From assembly GCA_020850455.1 (NCBI GenBank), contig JADZEQ010000001.1, forward strand, positions 339,298 through 403,297: DNA of 64,000 nt. The letters run 5' to 3'. This DNA comes from Sphingomonadaceae bacterium. Its GTDB lineage: Bacteria; Pseudomonadota; Alphaproteobacteria; Sphingomonadales; Sphingomonadaceae. Position 1 is the stretch's first letter. Each line of letters begins with the position of its first letter. Position numbers and translations under genes: made by a program. The notes beneath the pieces were generated by a model. That model made no database searches and had not been told where the DNA came from. It worked only from the letters and a program-made list of their open reading frames with translations. Below, piece by piece: positions 1 to 9,626 of the stretch.

Positions 1-1
1 G

Positions 2-1783
2 CGGCCCAACAGCGCCGCCTATGTCGGCGAAGGGGCATTATTGTTGCGCCTCAACGGGACGGTCAGCGAACAGCCCGCGCCAGCCGACCCGCTCGCCGCG
101 CTGTCGGGCAATCTGCCGCTGCGCGAATTTCGCCGTGATGACATTGTGCGCGCGCTTGAGGCTGCAGCGGGCGATGACCGGGTAAAGGCGGTCGTGCTCG
201 ACCTCGACCGCTTTATGGGTGGCGGGCAGGTCGCGCTGGGCGATATTGCCGAAGCGCTGGACAAGGTGCGCGCGGCGCGCAAACCCGTGCTCGCCTATGC
301 CACCGGCTATAGTGACGATGCCTATCAATTGGCGGCACACGCGAGTGAGGTTTGGACCGAACCGGGCGGTGGTGCATTGATCGCCGGGCCGGGTGGAAAC
401 AGGTTATATTACAAAGGCTTGCTCGACAATATTGGTATCAATACGCATATATACCGGGTCGGCACCTACAAGAGCTTCGTCGAACCATTTACCCGCGCCG
501 ACCAAAGCCCCGAAGCGCGCGAGGCGACGAACGCCTACCTCAGCGTCCTATGGTCCCGTTGGCAGGATGGGGTGCGCCGCGCCCGCCCCCGCGCCAATCT
601 GAACCCCATGCTGACCGACCCTGCCGCTGCCATCCGCGCGGCGGGCGGCGACAGTGCAGAGGCAGCCCGCCAAGCGGGCTTGGTTGACCGGATTGGCAGC
701 CGCTTGGATTTTGACCGGCGGGTGGCTGAAATTGTCGGCAGTGACGATGATGCCCGGCCATGGGATTGGAAACGCATCCGCCTGTCCGCTTATGTCGACG
801 CACACCCGATAGAGGAAAATGGCACGCCCATCGCGGTCATTCCCATCGTCGGTGATATCGTCGATGGTGAGGCGCCGGCAGGGACGGCGGGCGGCGAAAC
901 TATTGCCACGCATATTTTGGACGCTGTGGCGGATGAGGATGTGAAGGCGATTGTCCTGCGCGTCGATAGCCCCGGCGGATCGGTGCTGGCATCCGAACGC
1001 ATCCGCACCGCCTTGTTACAGGCCAAGGCACGCCGCCTGCCGATTGTCGTTTCCATGGCCAATGTCGCGGCGTCGGGCGGCTTTTGGGTCTCCACCCCGG
1101 CCGATCGCATTTTTGCCGAGCCCGACACGATCACCGGCAGCATCGGCGTCTTTGCCATAATCCCCAGCTTTGAACGGGTGCTTGGCCGATATGGGATCAC
1201 CAGCGACGGGGTGGCGACAACGCCCTTGTCCGGTCAGCCCGACCTGACCGGCGGCACCAACGCCGCCTTTGACGCGCTCGCACAGGCGAGCGTCGATAAT
1301 ATCTATGCCCGCTTCACCAATTTGGTCGCAACATCGCGCCACATGCCGATTGACCGGCTGCGCAGCATCGCCGAAGGGCGTGTCTGGGCCGGGGCGGATG
1401 CGCGGCAAAATGGCCTGATCGATGGCTTTGGCGGCATGCCAGAGGCGATGGCAGAGGCGGCACGGCTCGCCCGGATCGACCCGACACAAGTCTATCCCCG
1501 CTATTTTGAGGATGGCCCCGATCCGATCAGCGAGTTGCTGCAAAAATGGACCGACGACGGCAGCGATGAGGCAGAGGATGCCCGTGCCCCCGCCGGTTGG
1601 CTGGCACAAAGCGCCTGGGCGCGGCAGGCTTGGGCGAGCGCGATGGTTGCAGATTTGCAGCGTATGGTGCGCGGCGGCGGGGTGGAGGCAAGCTGCCTTT
1701 CCTGCGCCGGTTTCCTGCCTCCGCGCGCGCCGCGCAGGGAGGATGAGGGGTTGTTGCTGCGCTGGCTGGGCTTGGGGGCTTAA
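2..1783 (+). CDS. sppA: Signal peptide peptidase SppA (protease IV, 67-kDa type), 5' end outside the window
   Basis: Inner-membrane serine protease that degrades cleaved signal peptides. The frame is open from base 2, so the true start and the N-terminal membrane anchor lie upstream; the leucine codon at 41 is not a credible start. Both S49-peptidase halves are present. The first carries the catalytic lysine in GTYKS (AAG at 470-472) and the second carries the catalytic serine in NVAASGGFW (about 1060-1085), which is the Ser/Lys dyad arrangement of the long SppA form. About 590 residues are visible, close to the usual 590-630. The tail ends in a short CxxC (CLSC) segment that I do not recognise from the family. 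Its stop shares the TTAA at 1780-1783 with the convergent hydrolase gene. Confidence 0.93.
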   Translation, partial: RPNSAAYVGEGALLLRLNGTVSEQPAPADPLAALSGNLPLREFRRDDIVRALEAAAGDDRVKAVVLDLDRFMGGGQVALGDIAEALDKVRAARKPVLAYATGYSDDAYQLAAHASEVWTEPGGGALIAGPGGNRLYYKGLLDNIGINTHIYRVGTYKSFVEPFTRADQSPEAREATNAYLSVLWSRWQDGVRRARPRANLNPMLTDPAAAIRAAGGDSAEAARQAGLVDRIGSRLDFDRRVAEIVGSDDDARPWDWKRIRLSAYVDAHPIEENGTPIAVIPIVGDIVDGEAPAGTAGGETIATHILDAVADEDVKAIVLRVDSPGGSVLASERIRTALLQAKARRLPIVVSMANVAASGGFWVSTPADRIFAEPDTITGSIGVFAIIPSFERVLGRYGITSDGVATTPLSGQPDLTGGTNAAFDALAQASVDNIYARFTNLVATSRHMPIDRLRSIAEGRVWAGADARQNGLIDGFGGMPEAMAEAARLARIDPTQVYPRYFEDGPDPISELLQKWTDDGSDEAEDARAPAGWLAQSAWARQAWASAMVADLQRMVRGGGVEASCLSCAGFLPPRAPRREDEGLLLRWLGLGA

Positions 1784-2673
1784 GCCGCGACCGCGCCGCG
1801 CGCATGATCGGCGATGGCGTCGGCAATCTGATCCACCAGTTCGAGCGGCAGATCATGCCCCATGCCGGGGATTTCGAGCAGCTTTGCGCCGGCGATATGG
1901 GCGGCAGTATCCCTGCCCCCCTCCACCGGCACCAGTGGGTCATCCTTGCCATGGATGACGAGGGTCGGTGCATGCACCCCTGCCAAAATCCCGCGCCGGT
2001 CGCCATCGGCAATGATTGCCGCCATGTGGCGAACGAAAGCGGGCGGGTAATAGCTGCGCTGTAAATCGGCCGTAACGCGGACGCGCAGCCGCCCCTCCTC
2101 CGCCGGATAGGCGGGCGAACCGATGGCGCGCGCCGCCATCATGCCAAATTGGATGCGCGCTTCGGCATCATCGGTCTGCGGCCGGTGGGTGAGGACGCGC
2201 AGCGCCTCTGGCTTGGCTTGCGGCAATTTGCGGTGGCTGGTCGTCGACATGATCGAGGTGAGGCTGAGCAGCCGGTCCCCATGTTCAGCCGCCATGCGCT
2301 GGGCGATCATCCCGCCCATCGACGCGCCAACGATATGCGCGCGGCCTATGCCCAATGCGTCGAGCAAGGCAATGCCATCTGTCGCCATGTCGGACAGGCT
2401 GTAGGGCGCCCGGTTTTTGAGGCCGAGCAGCCCCTTTATCATCATCCAGCGGATATTGGGCAGCCCGGCGGCGTCAAATTTGGTCGACAGGCCGACATCG
2501 CGATTATCATAGCGGATGACACGAAACCCGCGCGTCACCAGCGCCGCGACAAATTCGTCGGGCCAAAGCGTCAGTTGCGCGCCGAGCCCCATGACGAGCA
2601 GGATGGCAGGTGCATCCTTTGCCCCATGATCCTCATACTCCAGTTCCAGACCATTGGCGGCGATTTTGGCCAT
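1780..2673 (-). CDS. Alpha/beta fold hydrolase
   Basis: Protein of 297 residues with the canonical alpha/beta-hydrolase layout. It has an HGxx-like N-terminal strand region (LLVMGLGAQ), the nucleophile elbow GASMGG (about residue 113), an acid in HGKDDPLVP and the catalytic histidine in GMGHDLP near the C terminus. The substrate cannot be read from sequence; relatives are annotated as esterases or epoxide/peroxide-type hydrolases. The start at 2673 is chosen over an upstream in-frame codon because an AAGG ribosome-binding site precedes it and the conserved sequence begins there. It follows the TRIC channel gene by 26 bp, so it is probably the last gene of the TCA operon. It converges on sppA with overlapping stop codons. 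Confidence 0.85.
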   Translation of the reverse strand: MAKIAANGLELEYEDHGAKDAPAILLVMGLGAQLTLWPDEFVAALVTRGFRVIRYDNRDVGLSTKFDAAGLPNIRWMMIKGLLGLKNRAPYSLSDMATDGIALLDALGIGRAHIVGASMGGMIAQRMAAEHGDRLLSLTSIMSTTSHRKLPQAKPEALRVLTHRPQTDDAEARIQFGMMAARAIGSPAYPAEEGRLRVRVTADLQRSYYPPAFVRHMAAIIADGDRRGILAGVHAPTLVIHGKDDPLVPVEGGRDTAAHIAGAKLLEIPGMGHDLPLELVDQIADAIADHARGAVAA

Positions 2674-2699
2674 GTTACCCAAGCCTTTCGAATCAAACC

Positions 2700-3350
2700 C
2701 TATTTTGGTTTGTACGAAGGTATGGCAAGCCCGCGCCAAATCGCAAGCGCGCGCAGGGTAAAGCCCGCGACTGCGCCCAAGCTGGCGGCATAGGGTGTAT
2801 CAAGGCCGAACCAGGCCAGCGCAACATAAAGACCAGATGCCAACGCGGCGGCGGTCACATAAATTTCGGGGCGCAGCAAAATACTGTCCTCCCCCGCCAA
2901 TATGTCGCGAATAATGCCGCCGACGCAGGCGGTAATCACCCCCATCATCATCGCCGGAAGGGGGGAGATACCAAACTGCCCTGCCTTCCACGCGCCGAAC
3001 ACGGCATAGACGGCGAGCCCCACCGCATCGAACCAGTCGAGCGCACGCGGACGCCACCATTTGACCGGCGTCATCCATACCGCAAGCGCCATCGCCATGC
3101 AGGTTAGCGGAAAGCGCCAGTCCTGTACCCAAAATACCGGCGCACCGATCAGGAGGTCGCGTACCGTGCCGCCGCCCGTCCCGGTTACCAGCGCAAAGAA
3201 GGAGAATGTCACCAAAGTCTGCCCGCGCCGCGCCGCCGCCAAAGCGCCCGATGCGGCAAAAACGGCAATGCCGAACAGGTCGAGCCATGCCGCCCAGACC
3301 GACATTTGCGGGAGGAGTTCCATCGCCCCCTGCACCGGGTTCGCGCTCAT
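2700..3350 (-). CDS. Trimeric intracellular cation channel (TRIC/UPF0126) family membrane protein
   Basis: Protein of 216 residues with about six to seven predicted hydrophobic helices and the internal duplication typical of UPF0126/TRIC proteins. The glycine-rich segments TGTGGGTVRD and ACVGGIIRDI mark the two repeats. Bacterial TRIC homologues form homotrimeric cation-conducting channels; some members, such as YicG, have been discussed in glycine uptake. The ATG at 3350 overlaps the stop of the PepSY gene as ATGA, which suggests translational coupling. An alternative start at 3323 has a good AGGGGG Shine-Dalgarno sequence and would give 207 residues, so the exact N terminus is open. It sits in the tail of the TCA-cycle operon with no obvious functional link. 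Confidence 0.85.
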   Translation of the reverse strand: MSANPVQGAMELLPQMSVWAAWLDLFGIAVFAASGALAAARRGQTLVTFSFFALVTGTGGGTVRDLLIGAPVFWVQDWRFPLTCMAMALAVWMTPVKWWRPRALDWFDAVGLAVYAVFGAWKAGQFGISPLPAMMMGVITACVGGIIRDILAGEDSILLRPEIYVTAAALASGLYVALAWFGLDTPYAASLGAVAGFTLRALAIWRGLAIPSYKPK

Positions 3351-4027
3351 GCCGGTTTGCGCCGCATCTGGCGCAGAAACAACAGCCAGATACCGATTAA
3401 TATGCTGATCAATCCGACAATCGCCGCCGCCATCAGCAACGGGTGGTGCGTATTCTCCCGCCCAAAGGGATCGAGGATATGGATGCCCCACATCACATCA
3501 TAGGCGCGCCACAGGCGCGACCGCAGCGCCAACACCTCCCCCGTTTGGGCATCGACAAAGACATGCAGCCCATCGGCATAGCGCACCCGCCAGCTCGCGC
3601 GCGCTTGGCGTAGCTCGAGCGGCGGCGCGTCGGCTGCGAAATGGACGACATCGACTACCTGCCCCGGCGTTTTGAGCGCGCCATTGGCAATGCGCAGCGC
3701 CAGAGCGGCATTAATGTCGGGCAGCACCCGTCCGTCCACTATGCTTGCCGCGCGCCGTCCGCCATCGGCAAAACGCACCTGCCAAACCGGCCCGTCCACC
3801 CGTTGGACGAGGGTGAGCGCCTCCACCGCACGCCCGTTCAGCAGCGGTGGCACAGGCACCCCCGCCAATTGCAGGGGGCGCGGGTCAGCCCGCAAATCGG
3901 TTGCGCGCACTTCCTCTATCGGGCGCGCAACCATGACGAGGCCGGACAAGGCCCACAAGAGCAAGGGCAGGCCCGCAATCCACGCCAGCCAGATATGCCA
4001 GCGAAAAAGGCTGCGGCGCAGCGCCAT
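3347..4027 (-). CDS. PepSY domain-containing membrane protein
   Basis: Protein of 226 residues with one membrane helix near the N terminus (LAWIAGLPLLLWALSGL) and another at the C terminus (LMAAAIVGLISILIGIWLL). Between them lies a periplasmic part with two PepSY-like segments, the second ending in VDAQTGEVLA, a typical PepSY signature. Such proteins are often linked to iron-reductase or protease-inhibitor functions, but nothing here fixes the role. It begins 3 bp after the lpdA stop and overlaps the TRIC gene by 4 bp, so it is co-transcribed with the TCA genes. Its N-terminal sequence, FRWHIWLAWIAGLP, resembles the first helix of the larger PepSY-TM proteins, so it may be a shortened member of that group. 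Confidence 0.8.
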   Translation of the reverse strand: MALRRSLFRWHIWLAWIAGLPLLLWALSGLVMVARPIEEVRATDLRADPRPLQLAGVPVPPLLNGRAVEALTLVQRVDGPVWQVRFADGGRRAASIVDGRVLPDINAALALRIANGALKTPGQVVDVVHFAADAPPLELRQARASWRVRYADGLHVFVDAQTGEVLALRSRLWRAYDVMWGIHILDPFGRENTHHPLLMAAAIVGLISILIGIWLLFLRQMRRKPA

Positions 4028-4030
4028 CGA

Positions 4031-5428
4031 TCAGATATGGATGGGCTTACCGGTCACCGCCATCGCGGCTTCCTTGATCGCCTCGCTATGCGTCGGGTGG
4101 GCGTGGCAGGTGTAGGCGATGTCTTCGCTGGTTGCGCCAAATTCCATCGCTTGGGCGGCCTGCGCGATCATCGTGCCTGCGACGCTAGCGATACACCAGA
4201 CGCCGAGCACTTTGTCACTCGCCGCATCGGCGATGATTTTGACGAACCCTTCGCCCTCATGATTGGTTTTGGCGCGGCTGTTCGCCATCATCGGGAATTT
4301 GCCGACCTTGACCGCACCGCGTGCCTTGGCCGCTTCTTCGGTGAGGCCGACGCCCGCGATTTCAGGGCTGGTATAGACGACCGACGGGATGACATCATGA
4401 TTGACGATGCCGGTATGCCCCGCGATATTTTCCGCTGCCGCAATCCCCTCATCCTCCGCCTTATGGGCGAGCATGGGGCCGGGAACGACATCGCCAATCG
4501 CCCAGATGCCGGACACCGATGTACGGAAATCATGATCGGTCTCAATCTGCCCGCGCGCATTGACGCTGAGCCCTGCTTTGTCGAGCGCCAACCCCTCCGT
4601 ATTCGGACGGCGGCCAATGGCGACGAGTACGGCATCCGCCTCCAGCGTTTCTGCCGCGCCGCCAGCGGCCGGTTCGACCGTCAAAACCGCCTTCTTGCCC
4701 TTGACCTTCGCGGCGGTCACCTTGGTCGATAATTTGAGCGTCATGCCCTGTTTCTTGAAGATGCGCGCCGCTTCTTTGCGCACATCGCCATCCATGCCGG
4801 GGAGCAGCGCGTCGAGATATTCGACCACCGTCACCTGCGCGCCGAGCCGCCGCCATACGCTGCCCAATTCCAGCCCGATCACCCCACCACCAATGACGAC
4901 GAGGTGTTCGGGTACCTTCGCCAGTTCGAGCGCACCGGTTGAATCGACAATAATCCCCTTGGCATTATCGACATCGACCCCCGGCAAAGGGGTGACCGAC
5001 GAACCCGTTGCGATCAGGATATTTTTGGCGCGAACATTGCGGCCCGCCACGCTGACCGTATCGGCGCTGACAAAGGCGGCATGCCCCTTTATCCATTCGA
5101 CCTTATTCTTTTTGAACAAAAATTCGATGCCGCCAGTCAATCCCTTTACCGCATCACGACGTTGGCCGTGCATCGTGTCGAGGTCGAGTTCCGGCTTTAC
5201 CTTGATGCCCATTTTGGCCATCGCGCCGCCGGCCGCAGCCTCAAAATATTCGGAGGCATGGAGCATCGCCTTGGACGGGATGCAACCAACGTTGAGGCAG
5301 GTGCCGCCCAGCGTTTCGCGGCTTTCGACGCAAGCGGTTTTGAGGCCGAGCTGCGCCGCGCGAATGGCAGCCACATAGCCACCGGGGCCTGCGCCGATCA
5401 CCAGCACGTCAAAATCATAATCGGCCAT
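4031..5428 (-). CDS. lpdA: Dihydrolipoyl dehydrogenase (E3)
   Basis: Flavoprotein of 465 residues that reoxidises dihydrolipoamide in 2-oxo-acid dehydrogenase complexes, passing electrons to NAD+. Visible landmarks are the FAD-binding GAGPGG at residues 12-17, the redox-active disulfide C44-LNVG-C49, the NAD-binding GGGVIGLELG, the second FAD motif AIGDV and the catalytic His444/Glu449 in HAHPTHSE. The start at 5428 is preferred over one five codons upstream because a GGAG site lies about 8 bases before it. It lies just downstream of odhB, so it is most likely the E3 of the 2-oxoglutarate dehydrogenase complex encoded here, although it may also serve pyruvate dehydrogenase. Confidence 0.97.
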   Translation of the reverse strand: MADYDFDVLVIGAGPGGYVAAIRAAQLGLKTACVESRETLGGTCLNVGCIPSKAMLHASEYFEAAAGGAMAKMGIKVKPELDLDTMHGQRRDAVKGLTGGIEFLFKKNKVEWIKGHAAFVSADTVSVAGRNVRAKNILIATGSSVTPLPGVDVDNAKGIIVDSTGALELAKVPEHLVVIGGGVIGLELGSVWRRLGAQVTVVEYLDALLPGMDGDVRKEAARIFKKQGMTLKLSTKVTAAKVKGKKAVLTVEPAAGGAAETLEADAVLVAIGRRPNTEGLALDKAGLSVNARGQIETDHDFRTSVSGIWAIGDVVPGPMLAHKAEDEGIAAAENIAGHTGIVNHDVIPSVVYTSPEIAGVGLTEEAAKARGAVKVGKFPMMANSRAKTNHEGEGFVKIIADAASDKVLGVWCIASVAGTMIAQAAQAMEFGATSEDIAYTCHAHPTHSEAIKEAAMAVTGKPIHI

Positions 5429-5458
5429 GTTCTGCTCCACCAATTTCTGCCAACAGCC

Positions 5459-6697
5459 TTAGAGGTCGACCAGCAAACGGCCCGGATCCTCGATCGCTTC
5501 CTTGATCGTCTTCAAAAATGTCACCGCTTCGCGGCCATCGACCAGCCGATGGTCATAGCTGAGCGCCAGATACATCATCGGGCGGATGACAATCTGCCCG
5601 CCGCGCACCACCGGGCGGTCTTCGATGCGGTGGAGGCCGAGCACCGCCGACTGCGGCGGGTTAATAATCGGCGTCGACATCAGCCCGCCGAACACCCCGC
5701 CATTGGAAATGGTAAAGGTGCCGCCCGCCATATCCTCCATCGTCAGGCTGCCATCCTTGGCGCGGCGGCCCAGATCGGCAATCGCCCGTTCGATGTCGGC
5801 AAAGCCCATCTGGTCGACATTGCGCACCACCGGCACGACAAGCCCGTTGGGCGCGCTGACCGCGACCGAAATGTCGAGATAGTCGTGATAGACAATCTCA
5901 TCCCCGTCGATCCGCGCATTGACCGCCGGAATGTCGCGCGCGGCGAGTGCGGCGGCCTTGGCAAAAAAGCTCATAAAGCCGAGGCGGACGCCATGTTTTT
6001 TCTCAAACATATCGCGATAGCGTTCGCGCATCGCCATGACTTCGCCCATGTCGCAGTCATTGAAGGTAGTGAGCATCGCAGCGGTATTTTGCGCCTCTTT
6101 CAAACGGCGCGCGATGGTTTGACGCAGGCGCGTCATCTTCACCCGTTCTTCGCGCCGTGCACCACCCACCGTCGCAGCAACCGGGGCAGCAGCGGGTGCG
6201 GCAGCGGCGGGCCCAGAAGTGGCGGGCCCAGAAGTGGCGGGGGTATCGCCTGCGCGCTTTGCCGCACCCAGCACATCTTCCTTGGTCAGGCGACCATCCT
6301 TACCAGTGCCAACGACCTTCGCCGGATCAATCCCATGTTCGAGCACCGCGCGGCGCACGGCGGGTGACAGGGTTTGGGCGGTTGCATTACCCGGCGCGCC
6401 AACTGTGGCGGCGGCTTGTACCGGTGCCGCATTTGCCGCTGTCGTAACGCCCGCAGCGCCGGCATCTTCCACCACGCCCAAAACCGCGCCGACGCCGACC
6501 GTTTCACCCTCTGCAACCAGATGTTGGCCCATGACGCCCGCAATGGGTGAAGGCACTTCGACCGCAACCTTGTCGGTTTCAAGGCTGGCGACCGGTTCAT
6601 CGAGCGCGACCGGCTCCCCCGGTTGTTTCAACCATTGGCCGAGCGTCGCTTCGCTGACGCTTTCGCCCAAGGTCGGGACTTTGATTTCGCTAGCCAT
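5459..6697 (-). CDS. odhB: Dihydrolipoyllysine succinyltransferase, E2 of 2-oxoglutarate dehydrogenase
   Basis: Protein of 412 residues that transfers the succinyl group from lipoamide to CoA and forms the core of the complex. It has one N-terminal lipoyl domain with the modified lysine in ETDKVAVEV (Lys43), an Ala/Pro linker, a peripheral-subunit-binding domain (about 125-160) and the C-terminal acyltransferase domain with the catalytic His383 and Asp387 in SYDHRLVDG. The single lipoyl domain and the E1-E2-E3 gene order identify it as the succinyl rather than the acetyl enzyme. The linker carries a perfect 15-bp in-frame tandem duplication at 6206-6235. It lies 3 bp after odhA. Confidence 0.97.
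   Translation of the reverse strand: MASEIKVPTLGESVSEATLGQWLKQPGEPVALDEPVASLETDKVAVEVPSPIAGVMGQHLVAEGETVGVGAVLGVVEDAGAAGVTTAANAAPVQAAATVGAPGNATAQTLSPAVRRAVLEHGIDPAKVVGTGKDGRLTKEDVLGAAKRAGDTPATSGPATSGPAAAAPAAAPVAATVGGARREERVKMTRLRQTIARRLKEAQNTAAMLTTFNDCDMGEVMAMRERYRDMFEKKHGVRLGFMSFFAKAAALAARDIPAVNARIDGDEIVYHDYLDISVAVSAPNGLVVPVVRNVDQMGFADIERAIADLGRRAKDGSLTMEDMAGGTFTISNGGVFGGLMSTPIINPPQSAVLGLHRIEDRPVVRGGQIVIRPMMYLALSYDHRLVDGREAVTFLKTIKEAIEDPGRLLVDL
6206..6240. repeat. 15-bp in-frame tandem duplication in the odhB linker
   Basis: The unit GGCGGGCCCAGAAGT occurs at 6206-6220 and again at 6221-6235, followed by a further partial GGCGG. On the coding strand it gives two copies of a TSGPA-type pentapeptide in the flexible Ala/Pro linker between the binding and catalytic domains. 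The reading frame is kept. Confidence 0.9.
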
Positions 6698-6700
6698 GGT

Positions 6701-9532
6701 TCAAACCTTTTTTCTGGAACGGCGAATTTCGGCGCGGACCGACAGGCCGAGTGCGTCGGCAACCAGTGCGCCCTGTTCGGTCTGGTGGCGGCTCATCAGG
6801 CCGGTGGCGGGCGATGCGCTCGCCGCGCGGCCGGCATAGCGCGCACGCAGCCCCTTTTTCCCCGCCGCCGCCAATGCTTCTTCGATCAGCGGCTCGACAA
6901 AGAAATAAGCGCCATTGTTGCGCGGTTCTTCTTGGCACCAGACCACTTCCTCCAACGCGGTCATCCGCTTGAAGCGTTCGGTCAGTGGTTCGCCGGGGAA
7001 TGGATAAAGCTGTTCGATGCGGATGACGGTGACATCATCCAGTTCGGCAGCGTCGCGCGCCTCCATCAAATCATAGCCGACCTTGCCCGAACAGAGCACC
7101 GCGCGGCGTATCTTGGCATCGGCGGGCGGTGTGCGGTCCGACATGATGCGGCGGAAATGTGCATCGCCGATAAAATCGCTGCGCAATGACACCGCCAATT
7201 TATGCCGCAGCAGCGACTTGGGTGTCATGATGATCAGCGGCTTGCGGAACGGGCGCAACATCTGACGGCGCAGCACATGGAAATAATTGCTCGGCGTCGA
7301 AATATTGCACACCTGAATATTGTCGCTGGCGCACAATTGCAAAAAGCGTTCGAGCCGCGCCGAACTATGTTCCGGCCCCTGCCCCTCATAACCATGGGGG
7401 AGGAGGAGGACGAGGCCGTTGGCCCGCAGCCATTTCGCCTCACCCGCCGCGATGAACTGATCGATCATGATCTGCGCGCCATTGGCAAAATCGCCAAATT
7501 GCGCTTCCCACAGCACCAATGCCTTGGGGTCGGCCATGGCATAGCCATATTCAAAGCCAAGCACGCCATATTCGGACAAGGGGCTGTCGAGCACCTGAAA
7601 ACGGCCATGCGGGACGGTGGCCAGCGGGACGTAACGATGTTCATCCTTTTGGTCGATCCACACCGCATGGCGCTGTGAAAATGTGCCGCGCCCCGAATCC
7701 TGTCCCGACAGGCGCACCTGATACCCTTCTGACACCAAGCTGCCGAAGGCGAGTGATTCAGCGGTCGCCCAGTCGAAAATTTCCTTGTCCGATTTGTCGG
7801 CGAACATGGCCGCGCGCCCATCGATGACGCGGCGCAACGTCTTGTGCACCTCCAAGTCGCCCGGCACCGTGGTCAGCGTACGGCCCAGACCGTCGAATAA
7901 TTTATCGCTGATGCCCGTCGCAATGTTGCGCCGCGCCCCCTCTGGATCGGCGGGCATGTGCAGCCCCGACCAGCGGCCAGCGAACCAATCCGCCTTGTTG
8001 GGCTTATAATCCCTACCCGCCGCAAATTCCTCTTCGAGATGCGCAATATATTGCGCGCGGTGCCCGTCGGCCCATGCGCCGTCAATCACCCCCTGATCGA
8101 TGAGGCGCGCGCTATATAGCGTCGAAACCGGCGGATGCTGGCGGATGCGCGCATACATCAGCGGTTGGGTAAAGCTCGGCTCATCGCCCTCATTATGGCC
8201 AAAGCGACGATAGCACCACATGTCGATGACCACGTCGCGTTTGAACTTTTGCCGAAAATCGAGCGCCAATTTGCAGGCAAAAGTCACCGCTTCGGGATCA
8301 TCGCCGTTGACGTGCAAAATGGGTGCCTGCACCCCCTTGGCCACGTCGCTGGGGTAAGGGGACGATCTGGCAAATTGCGGGCTGGTTGTAAAACCAATCT
8401 GGTTATTTACGATGAAGTGCAGGCAGCCGCCGGTATTATAGCCGCGTATCCCCGAAAAGCCGAGGCATTCCCAAACAATCCCCTGCCCGGCAAAGGCAGC
8501 ATCGCCGTGAATGAGGACAGGCAGCACAGTTGCATGGTCGGCCAAATCGTCGCGCATCACCTGTTGCGCGCGCACCTTGCCCAGGACGACGGGGTTCACC
8601 GCCTCCAGGTGACTGGGGTTGGGGACGAGGCTCATATGCACTTTTATGCCGTCAAATTCGCGGTCGGTGCTGGTGCCAAGGTGATATTTGACATCGCCAG
8701 AGCCCGCCACATCGTCGGGGTTAGCGCTGCCGCCCTGAAATTCGTGGAAAATCACGCGATAGGGCTTGCCCATAACCGTCGCGAGCATGTTGAGCCGCCC
8801 GCGGTGGGCCATGCCGTAAACGATTTCCTTGACGCCATATTGGCCGCCATATTTGATAATCGCTTCCATCGCGGGGATCATCGATTCCCCGCCGTCGAGC
8901 CCGAAACGCTTGGTGCCGACATATTTGCGGGCGAGGAATTTTTCATATTCCTCTGCCTCTATCACCTTGGAAAGGATGGCTTTTTTCCCTTCAGGCGTGA
9001 AGTCAATCGACTTGTCCGCGCCCTCCATCCTGTCCTGCAGAAAGCGCCGTTCCTCGACATCGGCGATGTGCATATATTCCAAGCCGACCGGGCCGCAGTA
9101 ATTGGCCTGCAAAATGGCGACAATTTCGCGGATGGTGGCGCTTTGGCGACCCAAAACACCGCCAATATGGACGGGAACGTCGAGCTCCGCGCCCGCAAAA
9201 CCGTGATATTCCGGCGTCAGGTCGGCAGGCACTTCCTGTTTGGAAAGCCCCAACGGGTCGAGCTTTGCCGCCAGATGCCCGCGCACGCGATAGGTGCGGA
9301 TGAGCATCATCGCGCGGATGGCGCGGCTCGCCGCCTCGGCCAGTTCCGTATCGCTCAGCGGTTTGCCAGCCTTGGCCTGCGCCGCCTTGACGGCCAGCTG
9401 CATGCGCAGCGGGTCAAGCCCGGCATTGAGGTCATCGATAACGTCAAGCGGCCAATTATCGCGTGCCCAACTGGGCAGCGCATTGGGTGCCATGACGATG
9501 ATGCCATCACCATTTTCGGTTTGCGCGTTCAT
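6701..9532 (-). CDS. odhA: 2-oxoglutarate dehydrogenase E1 component
   Basis: Thiamine-diphosphate enzyme of about 943 residues that decarboxylates 2-oxoglutarate and succinylates the E2 lipoyl group. Recognisable parts are the N-terminal E2-interacting segment (PSWARDNWPLD), the RTYRVRGHLAA helix, the thiamine diphosphate site (HGDAAFAGQG and later NNQIGFTTSP), RFGHNEGDEP, and the C-terminal transketolase-like half with VLLLPHGYEGQGPEHSSAR. Length is normal for the family (about 930-960). The start at 9532 has a GGGG ribosome-binding site; in-frame starts at 9544 and 9589 are possible but have weaker sites. It is followed immediately by odhB and preceded by sucD, 94 bp upstream. Confidence 0.97.
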   Translation of the reverse strand: MNAQTENGDGIIVMAPNALPSWARDNWPLDVIDDLNAGLDPLRMQLAVKAAQAKAGKPLSDTELAEAASRAIRAMMLIRTYRVRGHLAAKLDPLGLSKQEVPADLTPEYHGFAGAELDVPVHIGGVLGRQSATIREIVAILQANYCGPVGLEYMHIADVEERRFLQDRMEGADKSIDFTPEGKKAILSKVIEAEEYEKFLARKYVGTKRFGLDGGESMIPAMEAIIKYGGQYGVKEIVYGMAHRGRLNMLATVMGKPYRVIFHEFQGGSANPDDVAGSGDVKYHLGTSTDREFDGIKVHMSLVPNPSHLEAVNPVVLGKVRAQQVMRDDLADHATVLPVLIHGDAAFAGQGIVWECLGFSGIRGYNTGGCLHFIVNNQIGFTTSPQFARSSPYPSDVAKGVQAPILHVNGDDPEAVTFACKLALDFRQKFKRDVVIDMWCYRRFGHNEGDEPSFTQPLMYARIRQHPPVSTLYSARLIDQGVIDGAWADGHRAQYIAHLEEEFAAGRDYKPNKADWFAGRWSGLHMPADPEGARRNIATGISDKLFDGLGRTLTTVPGDLEVHKTLRRVIDGRAAMFADKSDKEIFDWATAESLAFGSLVSEGYQVRLSGQDSGRGTFSQRHAVWIDQKDEHRYVPLATVPHGRFQVLDSPLSEYGVLGFEYGYAMADPKALVLWEAQFGDFANGAQIMIDQFIAAGEAKWLRANGLVLLLPHGYEGQGPEHSSARLERFLQLCASDNIQVCNISTPSNYFHVLRRQMLRPFRKPLIIMTPKSLLRHKLAVSLRSDFIGDAHFRRIMSDRTPPADAKIRRAVLCSGKVGYDLMEARDAAELDDVTVIRIEQLYPFPGEPLTERFKRMTALEEVVWCQEEPRNNGAYFFVEPLIEEALAAAGKKGLRARYAGRAASASPATGLMSRHQTEQGALVADALGLSVRAEIRRSRKKV

Positions 9533-9626
9533 ATTCGACCCCATGCTGACCAACCGCCAGCCTGTCGCCGGTCGATGGGCCATGACCATGTCCGGCGGCG
9601 GGGGGAACAGCCCCCGCCTGCCAAGC

